64,000 nucleotides of DNA from Rachycentron canadum (lineage: Eukaryota; Chordata; Actinopteri; Carangiformes; Rachycentridae): the NCBI GenBank assembly GCA_038496675.1, contig CM076659.1:12820144-12884143 (forward strand), in the 5' to 3' direction. Shown one piece after another: positions 1 to 11,027 of this stretch. The translations under genes were made by a program, and so were the position numbers. Within the stretch, counting starts at the first letter, position 1; the number at the start of each line of letters is the position of its first letter. The notes beneath the pieces are model-generated. The model ran no database searches, was not told the DNA's origin, and saw only the letters and a list, made by a program, of their open reading frames with translations.

Positions 1-691
1 AACAGGGACACAAGACATCAAAAAAAATTAGAAAACATTGTCCTTCACAAACTTTCAGACTGAATCAAATATAAGCACAAACAGCAAAAGACAGAGCCAG
101 ACCTCTTGCCAATAAATTATTGAGAATTATCACATTTTGACAAGCCTTTACAGCACTGGTCATTTAATGCTACTCAGTCAATCACTGCAAGTCAGTAAAG
201 TAGATGCAAACATGGGAGAGATAAGACAATAGACAAACGATAGAAGTAAGTGGGGAAAGTGGGACAAGATGTGTTTAAATTGTTTCCTTTAAAAATGGTT
301 GAGACTTTTACAAAAGACAGCAAAGAGGAAAAAAGGGAAGTCAAGCTAAACTTTTTATTACACCTTAGTTTAGGAAACACATTTTATAGAAGCTCTGTGT
401 ACTTATTACAGACCCTATTTCCTTTGAAATGAGAAAAGAAATGTAATTATTATTAGAGAAGTTATTAATAATCCCTCCAGCTCAACCCCCTCCTCCACAC
501 CAGCATTTCAGAATGTTGAAAAAAATTCTGCTAAACTAACTAAACCTCCTTGGATTTTAATAATACTGCTGTTTTAAAATATTACATCCATATTCTTTGC
601 CTAAGTGTGTATGTATTCTTTAGGTTACATTCTAGGTTGTGGAGGTGGTTGAGAGATAACAGTAGGGCGTGAATGAAACAAGGCAGCTCAC
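1..691 (-). other. slk intron sequence at left edge
   Basis: This is the intron after slk coding exon 7. It is AT-rich. Neither strand shows an exon continuing the kinase (an HPFV-type start), and I see no repeat I can name. Confidence 0.6.
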
Positions 692-773
692 CTGTAGAAG
701 CTGTACTGCGCTCCACCTATTGTCCACATTCTTATCAAGTGCTTTCCGCAAAAAGTCATTGAATTCTGGTGAC
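692..773 (-). CDS. slk: slk coding exon 7 (end of kinase domain)
   Basis: Encodes SPEFNDFLRKALDKNVDNRW to VQLLQ, residues 262-288, at the end of the kinase C-lobe. The donor is CTACAG|gtgagc in phase 0. Homologues continue with HPFV, which would open the next exon beyond the left edge. Confidence 0.94.
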
Positions 774-3700
774 CTTTCAAGAATAAATAACAAAGAATCA
801 GTTAATTGGCCAAATAACAGTAAGCATGGCTTTGGCTTTGTGGAACCAAATAAATACCATTCTTTCCCTTGCAGTCGTTCAGTAAAGCACTGACAATTTA
901 TTATTTTTATAAATTTATCACATTTGCACACTTTAAAAGGGTCAATATATTCTGATCTCCTATCCAGAAACATTCCAGTGCCACCTCTCTAGTTATGACC
1001 AGCGCACCATCTCACCAGCGGGAGGTATGCATGAGTGTGGGTGGCTCGGACTTGGCTATTTTCAGCAGCACTCTCATGGGATTCATCTCGTGGTTGGGCG
1101 GCTCAATTTGTGCCAGCTCTATCAGGGTTACGCCGAGGGACCAGATATCAGCCTTGTAGTCGTAGGGGCGGTCCTTGGAAGTCTCGCACATTACCACCTC
1201 TGGGGCCATCCTGCAAAATCAGAGGTTAGCATCGAGTAAATTTTGAACCGCAAGTGAATAATTGATTTTACACATGTTGTTTGATAGCTTTCTGATTTAT
1301 TTTTTAAAGGTCAACTTTCTTTTTTCAAAGGGAGAAAGAAATTAAAATAGTATGTATACGGATTTTGGTATGGAATTTGAAGCCTACGCAATTTTAAATG
1401 ATGAGATCACTTTCTGACAGGTTTTGTGAAAATGCATCACCCCAAACTGTGGGACACAGTAAAACAGTTATCCAATGGACAGGGGTGAATGCCCTCTTGT
1501 ATCCCGGCTGAATGACTCACCAATACGGCGTGCCGATGAAAGAATCTCTTCTCTGTAGCGTCTTGGTATTTTTAGCAGACACCCCAAAGTCAGCTGAAAG
1601 TAGAAGTGAATGATGATTCTTTTCATGAGAGAATCAAATTAAATCGTATAATGATATAGTGAATCCATTTGAAAATTAGACACAGAATAAGCAAATGAAT
1701 GAGCAAATTTCTACCAGGGCAAAACGGTTATAGCAGAATTCTTTAACTACTCTGCTTTCAGATATTTAATACAATCCCCATAAATAAGCAGAAAACTCTC
1801 CTTTATAATTCTATCCATACATCATTAATGCCAGTTGATTCAAGTGTCTGTTACCTGTTCAACTATTTCAGCACACTCCCTTTTCTTCTAGCATCACTTA
1901 CAGTTGGTACACATTAGAGTCAAAGACAGATCTATCATTAAGTCCCTCGTGACTGCTTGATAATTATTGTTTGCCAGGCTCTGTCATGACCCTCTGCCTA
2001 CAGAACATGAATCATCTAGCAGCTATGGATGCTACAGCAGCAACATGAATACTTTTACTTCTTGAATATTATGTAAGCAATTCACTGCATCGTCAACTTC
2101 AATACATGAGTGCCGTGTAAAAAATACAGTTCTCTCCTTTGGGGTTACAGAAAACACACACATAATTGTGTAATATTTTAAACTGTGGACATGTCACCAT
2201 TATCTTCAAAATTGCTTTGCTCATCTGGCTGCCACAGCACTGATGGCAAAGAGATCCACAAGTAATTAGCTTTTTAAACCTATTAGTGTTGGCCTTGCAG
2301 GACGGTTCTGAGTGGCCACCAAAGACATCTGGGAGAGAAAATACAAATGAATCATCTAGTGTTCTCAGTAGTATCCTCAAGTAAATATCTTTATGTTTGC
2401 TTAGCTGGAACATAAGTGATCTTTCCCATCGAAATAATCCTTCACTTTTAGTGGAATATTACAATAGCAAGCGCAGCAGCAAAATAAGAGAGATTTTTAC
2501 CCAGTTTCACATCTCCTTCCAAGGAGAGGAGAATGTTCCCAGCTTTCAAGTCTCTGTGGATGACCTTGTTCTCATGGAGGTAAGTCAAGGCCTCCAAGGT
2601 CTGCTTACACACCACACGGATCTGAGGCTCAGTCAGGGGCCTCTCGAGTTCTGGGGATAGACACACACATAGATGGATAATTCATAAGTCACATCCATAT
2701 GTACACAGATCATATGTCATCATTGTAGTTTTGGTGATGCAAAAACACAAACTGGGTTATTTGAATACATTAAATGCAATGGTTGGATGGTATTAGGTAG
2801 CCCCCTTATCCCAGACAGCATATATGACTGGACAAACTTGGGGCTAACCTCTTTGTTGTACTGAATGAATATAAGAAAAAGTTGTAAGGTGTTGGTTTAA
2901 GCTTCAAAATAAAAGAGAAACTGCAGACATTAGGAGTGGACTAACCACTCCTTGGAATCTGAGCTACAATAATTACTCAGTTGGAATGGTGTCTCCAACT
3001 GGGAAAAGGGAAAAAAAGCCCACAGAGGCTTCTGGGTGGAATAAAAAGAGTTGGCATTCAAGGATGGAGGAAAAAAAAAAAAAAAAAAAAAAAAAAAAGC
3101 ACCAGAACTTTATAGTGTTTTTCTGTTTTTTCTGTTTCCTTCAATGAATGTGGGACTTACCCAGCATGATGGCATCCACTGCACCGCCTGCACAAAACTC
3201 AATCAGAATCTGTAATGGTAAAACAAAACAAAGTGGAACAATAAGTAATATGTATTGTAATACAACAAAGCCCCAATTTCACTATTCGTTCCAGAATTAT
3301 TATTTGCTCTAAGAAGTAACTGTTATCCACAGTAGGTTAACAACACAACCTTTATAGCACAGACATCCCTGTTCTATGTCATTGATTACATTGTAAAGCA
3401 ACTCCAAGAAGCTAACCAATCAGATCATCCTCACAGCTTCTCTTTTCCATTTAAGGACAGATCTTTACGTTTGTTGGATCAAAATATTGGTAGAGGTTCT
3501 GGGTGCAAAGGGAGACTGGGAGGCTTTCCTTATGGTTTCTTGTCAAAACATGTTCTTAACGGTGTAAAGTTTCCACATAATTCACATCCTCAATATTTCA
3601 TCATAAATTCTGAGAAAGTCATTTCCTCATTTTGTTTTAGTATATTTATGCCTTAAGCAAATGTTGGCATTGTCACAATGCCATTTTCAATTCAGATCAT

Positions 3701-5114
3701 TTCAATCTTGGAGGATGGATAGTTTAATTCCTGTCACAGACAATTGTTCTAACAACTTATACTGTATCTAAACCACATTATTTGTAATAAAGGAATATCC
3801 AAGAAGGTGTATTCTGAGGAAGTAAACCAGTAATTTCCGCATACATTAGTAAACTACAGAAAAAAGGTTTATACAGTAGTCAACATAAAATTAAAGGCGT
3901 GAGCATATGATGCAATATACAGCAGAGGTGCTTTTAACATTGCACAGACCTTGTCACATGGTTTAACCTGCTGCTAATAATATAAAGACACATTTGAGTT
4001 TACTATATGAAGCCACAGTCCATTAGATGAGCATAACACTGCTCCCCAATAGTGTTATTGAGATGTAAAAGTGCCCAGCCTCTGACCTCAGTTGTAACAG
4101 CTGATGTAATGTACCAGACCACCACTTCATCTATATTGGCTTTGCCAGCATGTTATTTGGCAGCTCATTTTATCAGATGATAGAAAAAAATCAATCAAAG
4201 CTACAACAGAGCACCACCCTCTGTTCAATGACTCAAACAATAAAAATAATCTATTCATGTAATGCATGACAATTTTTTGGACCATGGAAATCTGGCTTGT
4301 AATTTACATTATTGTGACTGACAGGTGTTGTCAGGTTAAATTGACCACTTTCTTTATTGAAATATTTTCCTTGTAAAGCAGAGACAGTTACACATTTATC
4401 ATGCTGCTTAAACATGGAGGCCGGGGGGGACGACCTGCATGCAGCTCTGAATTATTCACAGGCACTTTCTCCAGCCACCAAAACCACTCCATTATCCTCC
4501 CATAGATGTGGCCAGTCCTCAAGGGACAGTCACATGACACCACCTGCCAGGACCTAATTGTTGTGGGGCCTCTTACTGCACACAGTGAGATCTACTGACC
4601 ATGTATGAAAACTGCACTTACTTACTGCTTACAGTAAAATAGCTTGATAAGGAAGCAGATACAGTACTCTTTTGAAAATGGGTTCAGAAAATGTAATTCT
4701 TTTGTCACAATAAGAAAACTATACTCACTGGTGACAATTTGTGGAAGGACAAGAATATGGTAAAACATACTCCTTAACGCATGAAACATAAAAACTGTAT
4801 TAGTTTTTACAATGAGATGATCTTTTGCATTTTATCTACAATGTGACCTATTAAATTTTGGAGATCAGGCAATCCTGCGCTATATCATCAGCCTCATACA
4901 AGCCTCTAACTGTGTCACTTACTCTGTTTAAAACTCTTCAATTGAAGGTGACAGGAAATAATGCAGTGCTATTATTCTTAAAGCAAATGATGTAATAGTT
5001 CACTGAGAAACGGCATAAAAAATGGCTTGTGATTAATTTGTGTCCTCGCGTATGACTGGTTCACTGCTTCTATGTCTCCTTTACTTCAAATCAACAGCAG
5101 CGCGTGCGCACACA

Positions 5115-5175
<61 letters not shown>

Positions 5176-8010
5176 CTGTTTTCTTAGTCACTTGCTTACT
5201 TACCCAAAGCTTGCCTTCAAAATAAAAGGCATCCAGCAGTTTGACGATGTAATGGTGGTTGCAAGAGGCCAGAATGTCAATCTCTACCATGTAATCCTCC
5301 AATTCATCTTCTGTCTTTGTGTCAATAACCTTGGCAGCAGCAAGGGTCCCATTCTGCTTGTTCTGAGCCTGAAGGCAATATTGAAAATGACAAAAATAAG
5401 AAATAATAGAGTATTTTTTTGTATATAGAGGAGGCTTCAAAGGCTTCATGGCTTGTGTAGCTGTAGGAAATATCTTAGTGACTCTATGATGACATTTTAT
5501 ATACTGAGAAGGAAAATTGCCCTAAGAAAAAAAAAAAAAATACAGAACCCATCTGAAGTCAAAATCTTTACAATATACGCTCTCATCTTCTGACCTACTC
5601 ATAGGAACTCATCTTGTGAAACTTATTTCCTGCTCTTCCTTTTCTGCTCTCTTCTTTGAAACACCTGCTGTAAGATGAAATGATAAGTCAAAATGGCAGT
5701 TTTTAAAGAGTCCACTAAATAAATCTATGATTTAACGGGTTTCTGATTAGGGAAATAGCTTCGGTGTTTATAATAGTAACAAGTGCCTTAAAATCTTCAC
5801 TCACAATTGGCCTGCACTCAAAAGAAACAAAAAATTACCACACCCACACCCCATCAAACAAGTAGCTGAGAAGTTATTTTAAGGCCAGCTTTGGATTTAT
5901 TGTTTATAGATACAGACACAATCTCTGGGAGTTAAGGAAAAATAAATGGGAGGGAGTTGTTAGGAGAAACGGCTGCAGAGTGTGTCAGCTCCTATATTTA
6001 CACAGTTCTGACCTGACACACTCCCTGTCTTTTTCCTTTGTACTGGCCAATGCCTGTCTAGCAAAGGCCATCTCTAATACACATGTAGATTATAGTTCTT
6101 CAAAATGGAGAGCCCAGCGATAATTTGTCCATTATTCGAGTTATTCAAGTATTGTCTCTGGCCTTTGGTCATTATAAAATCTATATACTGGTCTGTTTTG
6201 ATGGATAAAATGAGAGTTTGTGATTGACATAATCATGTTTAAATTAAATGCATAATCATTTATTTTTTAATAAACTACTGTTGCCTAAACATGATTATGT
6301 AAAGACTTGTTGTTCAGTCATCACAACTCTTGATCACAATCTGTGATGTTGTATGCATAAGGTCTGGATTCTTCCCTCATTCACACGTTGTTGGCGATCA
6401 TTGTCACCACACCCAAATGAGGCAAACATCAAAAGCCTGTGAAATAACTGATGAAATATGTTGCCTGTGTTGACAGTAATGCGACCTATCAAAGGCAACT
6501 CCTCTCCACCTCTGGGCATGGCTATACAGGGACAGTATTTTACAATGTGTATATTTATCTACATCTCCAGCCTGAGAAGGCATGAAAGTTTTCTGGCTTC
6601 CACCACAGTTGGTCAATCAGCTAAGAAGACTCGGACGCCAGCAAATCAAGATTTGTCAACCATTAACTGCATTATCTGACCACATGAGATCCAGGAAGGA
6701 ACCACCAGTCTCACAGTAAGAGAGAATGATGTTAAACTGGGATCGGTGAAATCAACAGCCTTGAATTGATTACGAGATGAAGCTAACTTTCACTAAACAA
6801 CTAAAGTACCTTTATATTTACATTTCTCATCTCATAAATATTTGTTAAATACATTAAGGTAGTTCAATGAACAAAATTATGTTCAGAAAAGAAAAGAAGA
6901 AAGTCCATCTATCCTCCACTCAGACACAAAAACAATATTGAATGTTCCTTATTTTGTTAACCTTTTCACAATGTACTATCTGTCCAAACAAACTCACACA
7001 GATATAAACTCGAGAAAGACTTGAGAGTAACATTAGTTAGCAGAGGTTGGCAGTGGTGGACACAAAACCATGCATCCTTTGCAATATAATGTAGTCCTAT
7101 ACTGAAAACTAAGAAGGAGTAAATAACCCTTCTCTGGCATGAGGGTGGGATTTGATTTGAGGCCATGTCATTAAATTGCATTATACTGTGCTGGTGTTGT
7201 GTTTATTCTGACCACCTAATTTTTAATGTACATAATGTGTTGTTGAAACATACAAACCACAAACAACACAAAACGTGTATAATAACAAATACACCAAGTC
7301 CACAAACACACATGCCACAGTGTATGACGTTAACTTGCCCATGTCGTTGTAAAAAAAAAATAATAATAAAAATAAATAAAAAATGTTGAGGTCATGCTTG
7401 TTTTGTGTAAGTGAACCACACCTTCACCAGTTTGACTAAGGTCAAGTGTCACTCAATGACATGGCAAAGTCATATTTTTAACATGACACTGTAACGGGGC
7501 CTAACCTTGAACATCCAAAAAGGGGAAATACCCACGATCCAGTCCACGCTGTCACTGAACACACCTAGCTTTAGCTCACATTTGTTTGCATTACCTCAAC
7601 GGGAAGGGTTAGTTACGTAGGCAGATTAAGTTAGTTAAGGTGCAGTGAGTGAACAAAACATACATCTGAAACGAAAATGTACATTTACTGAGGGTCTAGT
7701 GGCCTAGGGGGATGTGGCCTGGACCAGGACTGGGGCTGTCATTTTATATCTTATCACCCACCACTTGCAACAAAATGAAACACAATGGTAGCGAGTGATT
7801 TAAGAAATTGGTGAGGGAGGGGAGGGGGGAGAAAAACCCACAGCGGATGTAGTTCATTACCTTGTATACTTTCCCAAATGCTCCATCTCCCAGTTCCCCG
7901 ATAATCTCCCAAATCTCCTCTGGGTTCACGTCTCTGTGTACGTGTTCATACTGCTTCTTCTTCTTGTCGGGCCCTAACTTGAATATCTTCCGAAAATTGA
8001 AGAAAGACAT
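692..8010 (-). CDS. slk: SLK (Ste20-like serine/threonine kinase), N-terminal kinase domain, 7 exons, partial at left edge
   Basis: Joining seven minus-strand exons (8010-7861, 5368-5204, 3209-3161, 2650-2501, 1593-1521, 1210-1016, 773-692) gives 864 nt, or 288 codons, with every phase matching. The start MSFFNFRKIFKLG is typical of SLK and unlike its paralogue STK10. Seen in the sequence: glycine loop GELGDGAFGKVYK (residues 38-50), ATP-binding Lys63 in AAAKVID, HRDLKAGN with catalytic Asp155, DFG Asp173, activation-segment Thr183 and Ser189, and APE 198-200. All catalytic residues are intact, so an active kinase is expected. From family knowledge: SLK phosphorylates ezrin/radixin/moesin and acts in adhesion turnover, spindle orientation and apoptosis; the full protein is about 1,200 residues with a C-terminal coiled-coil dimerisation region. 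That part is off the left edge. The frame is open through exon 7, and the next exon is not in bases 1-691. Confidence 0.96.
1016..1210 (-). CDS. slk: slk coding exon 6 (APE motif and C-lobe)
   Basis: Encodes MAPEVVMCETSKDRPYDYKA through the C-lobe helices (DIWSLGVTLIELAQIEPP) to Trp261, which is split over the intron. The acceptor is gattttgcag and the donor CGCTG|gtgaga. The sequence is almost identical to mammalian SLK and STK10 here. Confidence 0.96.
1211..1520 (-). other. slk intron between exons 5 and 6
   Basis: A short AT-rich intron bounded by good splice sites. I see nothing else in it. Confidence 0.8.
1521..1593 (-). CDS. slk: slk coding exon 5 (DFG and activation segment)
   Basis: Encodes DFGVSAKNTKTLQRRDSFIG and ends in TPYW, with Trp196 split. 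It contains Asp173 and the two activation-segment positions Thr183 and Ser189, which are autophosphorylation sites in mammalian SLK. The acceptor is tactttcag and the donor TATTG|gtgagt. Confidence 0.95.
1594..2500 (-). other. slk intron between exons 4 and 5
   Basis: A 907-nt intron with no further exon-like block or named repeat. The open frames in it look like chance. Confidence 0.8.
2501..2650 (-). CDS. slk: slk coding exon 4 (catalytic loop)
   Basis: Encodes residues 122-171, with LERPLTEPQIRVVCKQ and the catalytic loop VIHRDLKAGNILL (Asp155). The acceptor is ctatccccag and the donor CTGG|gtaaaa, with the Ala of LADFG split over the next intron. Confidence 0.96.
2651..3160 (-). other. 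slk intron between exons 3 and 4, with an A(28) tract
   Basis: A 510-nt intron. Its only striking content is a run of 28 A on the plus strand at 3071-3098, so the transcript carries a U-rich run about 60 nt past the exon 3 donor. Confidence 0.8.
3071..3098. repeat. poly(A) homopolymer tract
   Basis: Twenty-eight consecutive A on the plus strand inside an slk intron. No SINE or LINE body is recognisable next to it. Confidence 0.9.
3161..3209 (-). CDS. slk: slk coding exon 3 (hinge, 49 nt)
   Basis: A short exon encoding the hinge segment ILIEFCAGGAVDAIML plus one base of the next codon. The acceptor is ccattacag and the donor CTGG|gtaagt. It leaves phase 1, which exon 4 takes up. Confidence 0.95.
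3210..5203 (-). other. slk intron between exons 2 and 3
   Basis: A 1,994-nt AT-rich intron containing the microsatellite at 5107-5175. I see no other gene-like content. Confidence 0.8.
5107..5175. repeat. (CACG)n/(CA)n compound microsatellite
   Basis: The plus strand reads a CACG tetranucleotide tract that passes into about 13 CA units. In slk transcript sense it is UG followed by UGCG repeats, beginning about 28 nt after the exon 2 donor. Confidence 0.95.
5204..5368 (-). CDS. slk: slk coding exon 2 (kinase N-lobe)
   Basis: This 165-nt exon encodes residues 51-105, with the ATP-anchoring Lys63 and the alphaC helix (DELEDYMVEIDIL). The acceptor is ttgccttcag and the donor TGG|gtaagtaagc. A long GT/GTGC repeat begins about 28 nt beyond the donor in transcript sense. 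Confidence 0.96.
5369..7860 (-). other. slk intron 1
   Basis: A 2,492-nt AT-rich intron after the first coding exon. It contains a 15-bp perfect inverted repeat at 6227-6300 and a short A/TAA-rich stretch at about 7350-7384. I see no additional exon. Confidence 0.75.
6227..6300. repeat. 15-bp perfect inverted repeat with 44-nt loop
   Basis: ACATAATCATGTTTA at 6227-6241 is the exact reverse complement of 6286-6300. The loop is AT-rich and repeats the core GCATAATCAT at 6250-6259. It may be a hairpin or the end of a small MITE-like element; the class is unknown. Confidence 0.8.
7861..8010 (-). CDS. slk: slk coding exon 1 (start codon, glycine loop)
   Basis: The ATG reads from 8010 in the context GAAGATGT, with A at -3. 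The exon encodes residues 1-50, from MSFFNFRKIF to the glycine loop GDGAFGKVYK, and ends at the donor AAG|gtaatg in phase 0. The open frame runs on into the intron, but protein homology stops at the donor. Confidence 0.96.
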
Positions 8011-8480
8011 CTTCCTCGGATGTGAACTACTGCGCTGAGGATGCGGACTCTTCGGTTATTTCCGCCACGACAATATAGCGGTTCCTCCCGAAGCGGGGCT
8101 CAAATTTCTATCGAAATAACTGCATTCACGCGTTAAACGAAGGCAGACAAGCTGGTGTTACATCCATCCAGCTGTGATAATGTCAATTATAACTCCCCTC
8201 GACGGCTGTTGTTCTGTCACATCATAGCTAGCGGTGTTCACAGGACGATGGTCGAGGAGGTGAAGGATACAGAAAAGAGTTCGAGTATGGGATAAAACAG
8301 CAAATACCAACCAGGGTGTCACACACGGCACGACATGTTAGTCATTTAACGTTACCGAGGAAAAAATGGACAGGCAAAAACACCCCATGCCTCGGTTGGC
8401 TGACCACACAGAAGTTAGCGGACTAGCGTCAAGCTAACCGAGGTAGCGTCTTGAATTTCCGTTACGAAAACTTTCACAAT
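8011..8480 (-). promoter_or_regulatory. CpG-rich 5' UTR and promoter region of slk
   Basis: CpG dinucleotides are clearly denser here than in the surrounding AT-rich DNA (for example at 8022-8100, 8202-8260 and 8398-8455). The stretch lies immediately upstream of the slk start codon. There is no obvious TATA box, as expected of a CpG-island housekeeping promoter. The transcription start is not determinable from sequence alone. The region could also serve transcription to the right, but no plus-strand exon is recognised beside it. Confidence 0.55.
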
Positions 8481-8800
8481 AAAAAAACCCGTTTACTAAT
8501 GGATCGTTGTACAAGAGGTTTTCAAACCACTGGAACTGTCAAGGGGGGGATTACACATGTCATCGAAACATTGAAATAACCGACGTGATCATATATGATT
8601 ATTATTATTATTTGTGCTATTTTGTAAGTGTTAACTGAGAAATGTAGCAACTTTAACAACATCTTAGGGGAAATATTGCATTATGATAAACTGAATGAAA
8701 ACATTGCCCTGTTGAATGTATCAGCATTAAATAGTCCAACAGCAAAATAATATAAGCAATACACCCCCCCCCAAAAAAAAAAAAAAAAAAAAAAAACTAC
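8481..8800. other. intergenic AT-rich stretch ending in an A(25) tract
   Basis: No gene is visible. A C-run followed by 25 A occupies 8764-8797, and the A-run may be the tail of a decayed retroposon, but no body is recognisable. Confidence 0.6.
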
Positions 8801-8804
8801 TTGG

Positions 8805-8960
8805 TGCTTTTACGTCGGACACTGAATATCGCTGTTTCCGCTGTTGGTTGGGCTATATGTAGTGAGCTTGACGCGGATGGCGTTTCCTGGATTTCAGCAG
8901 GACGTGCCCTGCTCAGCTCAGCGGCCCAGCCCCTCGCCTCTACCACGCATGCTACTTGTC
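8805..8960. promoter_or_regulatory. small GC/CpG-rich patch between the divergent genes
   Basis: A short GC-rich island stands out between AT-rich flanks, with a TATA-like ctatat at 8852. A plus-strand ATG at 8877 opens a 42-codon frame (MAFPGFQQDV...), which does not resemble the TKS5 N-terminus. It could be a second promoter, possibly the untranslated start of sh3pxd2a, but no splice donor or homology supports this. Confidence 0.25.
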
Positions 8961-9860
8961 ATTAGGAGGGAGATTTTTTTCCCCCCCACATCTAAGCCCA
9001 TGTGATATAGAGTCAAATGATGTAAACTACGACTATCAGTTCAGCTTTTTCACAGTAAAAAAACAGCCATCAGTGGTGGAACATTTATTTACCCAATTTC
9101 CCCTTTGTTAATTATGAATTTGAGGCACTTCCATTTGAGTATATTCGTCGCATGTGTGACATGTGCTGCTAGAGACACCTTTAGCAGTGGGAACTCAACC
9201 ATGGAAATACCACAAAGACAGTTTTGATGTATTTTGGCAGGTGTTCATATCAAGATATTTACTTACAATATATGCAAACATAATAAATAAAGGTTAGCCA
9301 TTAAGTTTAACCATTAAAGGATTTGGAATTCTATAAACAGCAGATTATAGAGCGCAGTAGTTGAATATAGTAGGTACATTTTGTAGCTAAGCTGTCAAGG
9401 AGAGTTGCGTTACCTTTTGCATTATACATCCACCTGAAGTCAACTGTGCTAGCAATCCTCTCTTTTTAGATGTTTGTGGCTATATAACAGTTTGCACATT
9501 GTATGGAAAAATACTATGATATAGATCAAACAAGACACTCTAGAAACTGTCTTTAGAGATAACATGCAAAGAGGAAGAGATGGTTTCTCATAACCAGCGC
9601 ACTAGCATCAGACAGCAATGCTAACACCGCTCCTGCTACTATAGCGAACACACCAACAGCTTATCTAGGCAAACTGTCGATGGCTGAGTAATTAATGACA
9701 CCAAACACAGAAGATACCGTTACCTGCTTGCCAATTAACAGGTTTGGATTAGCCATCACAAACATGGCAAACTGGACAAAACCGACCTACTGAATCATAA
9801 CAAAGGGCAAGCAACAGTGACTGAATTTAATTTTGGACAGCAAGCCATTGGGGGTCAGTC
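8961..9860. other. intergenic DNA without recognised gene
   Basis: AT-rich single-copy-looking sequence. No ORF or named repeat is supported. Confidence 0.6.
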
Positions 9861-9869
9861 AGCAGCTGA

Positions 9870-10080
9870 GTTACATGTCTTTATAGTGTCTGTATAGTAC
9901 CAAATCACAACATGCATTATCTAAAGATATTTTACAGGTGAGAAGAAGACCTTACATTATTATTCACATAAACAGTTCACACAATGAGCAAGCAGTTTGT
10001 GACAGAAGAGAGGAAAAAATCCCTTTTGCCAGGAAAAAACCTCCAACAGAACCAGATTTATGGTGGGTGGGATTTCATAT
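9870..10080 (+). repeat. teleost interspersed repeat (AGGAAAAA...CCTCCAACAGAACCAG family)
   Basis: The run from the CCAAATCACAACA-like start through the ATGAGCAAGCA and AGGAAAAAACCTCCAACAGA modules matches, from memory, a dispersed repeat common in teleost genomes. The short minus-strand ORF over it is repeat-derived. The class of the family is not certain. Confidence 0.55.
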
Positions 10081-10862
10081 TTCATAAACTGCACTGTCAA
10101 AAATTTATATCCAAAACTGCAGCTGTCAAATAAGATAATAATTAAATTTTTCTTATGAAAGATATCAGGAGGAAAAAGTGGCATAAAATACAAAACACCT
10201 CGGAATTGTCTTTAAATATAATACTTGAATAAATTTGTGTCCCACCACTGCAGAGCACAAAACAAATGATAAACTGCACCATTTGCTCACATTTTCAGTT
10301 AAGGTGAAGAGGTGAAGGTTTGTGTTATCAGTGCCCCCATGTGGTAAGATTAACTAAATGTTATTCTCTGTTTCATCTCCATAAGCAGGCCACCTCCACC
10401 AGATGAGTTTAAGTGGTATTGCAAATCTTCATGTTCATTTAACTTCAACATCAGAGTGAATGGTATACATGATATAGCACATGATAGTCAGCTAAGTAGA
10501 CAAAATATGTGTCTGTGTAGCATATTTTGAGTCATACAAGCAGTTTTTTGAAGTCATAAATAAAACAGTACTGCAGTAGTGAAAACAGTAGTGCTCAGTA
10601 CTTTTGCTTCCAAATTTTAAGAAAATCTCTTTTTATATAATGAAATAATAAATTTTTTTTATACCAATAGCCGGAAGTAGGAAGAACATCTGAAAGCAGC
10701 AAAACTATTTTTTTCCCCCTCCCTTTCTTATGCAAAGGAAAATGCATTTTTTGACAGGTAGTCTGTCAAAATGGTTGCTAAACTCTTAGTGGATTTCAGT
10801 TTTGGAGTTTGGAATAATATTACAAGTAAGAAGAAAAAACACAGGTCCCAAACAATCTGACT

Positions 10863-11027
10863 TTATCTTTCAGAGGTTTCCATGTGGTGGTGTCCAGCCA
10901 GCAGAGTTGGGCCCACCCTGTACATATTGACTGGCATTTCAACTCTTTCCCTATTTTGCTGTATCCATTCCAGTCGCTCTGGAGGGAGGGGAAGACTGAC
11001 TAAACTCTTGGTGTATTGCATCAAAAT
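10863..11027 (-). CDS. exon-like ORF of unknown identity (candidate terminal exon)
   Basis: On the minus strand a polypyrimidine acceptor (tctctgttttcag) is followed by 165 nt of open frame, 54 codons and a TAA at 10863-10865. The peptide starts ILMQYTKSLVSL, has a proline-rich turn (PLPPERLEWIQQNRERVEMP) and ends GHHHMETSER. Its composition looks more like real protein than intron. I do not recognise it. It lies between the slk promoter and a gypsy remnant, with no matching upstream exon found and no close AATAAA downstream on the minus strand. It could be the last exon of an unannotated gene, a pseudogene fragment or chance. Confidence 0.25.
   Translation of the reverse strand: MLMQYTKSLVSLPLPPERLEWIQQNRERVEMPVNMYRVGPTLLAGHHHMETSER

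Noticed and set aside
5040..5428. Open frames with HTHTHT or RACVRACV repeats
   Set aside because: They translate a CA/CACG microsatellite; only the slk exon 2 part is coding.
692..8010. The kinase might be STK10 (LOK) rather than SLK
   Set aside because: The N-terminus MSFFNFRKIFKLG and VIDTK..ELEDYMVEIDILASC follow SLK; STK10 begins MAFANFRRIL and has IVEIEILATC.
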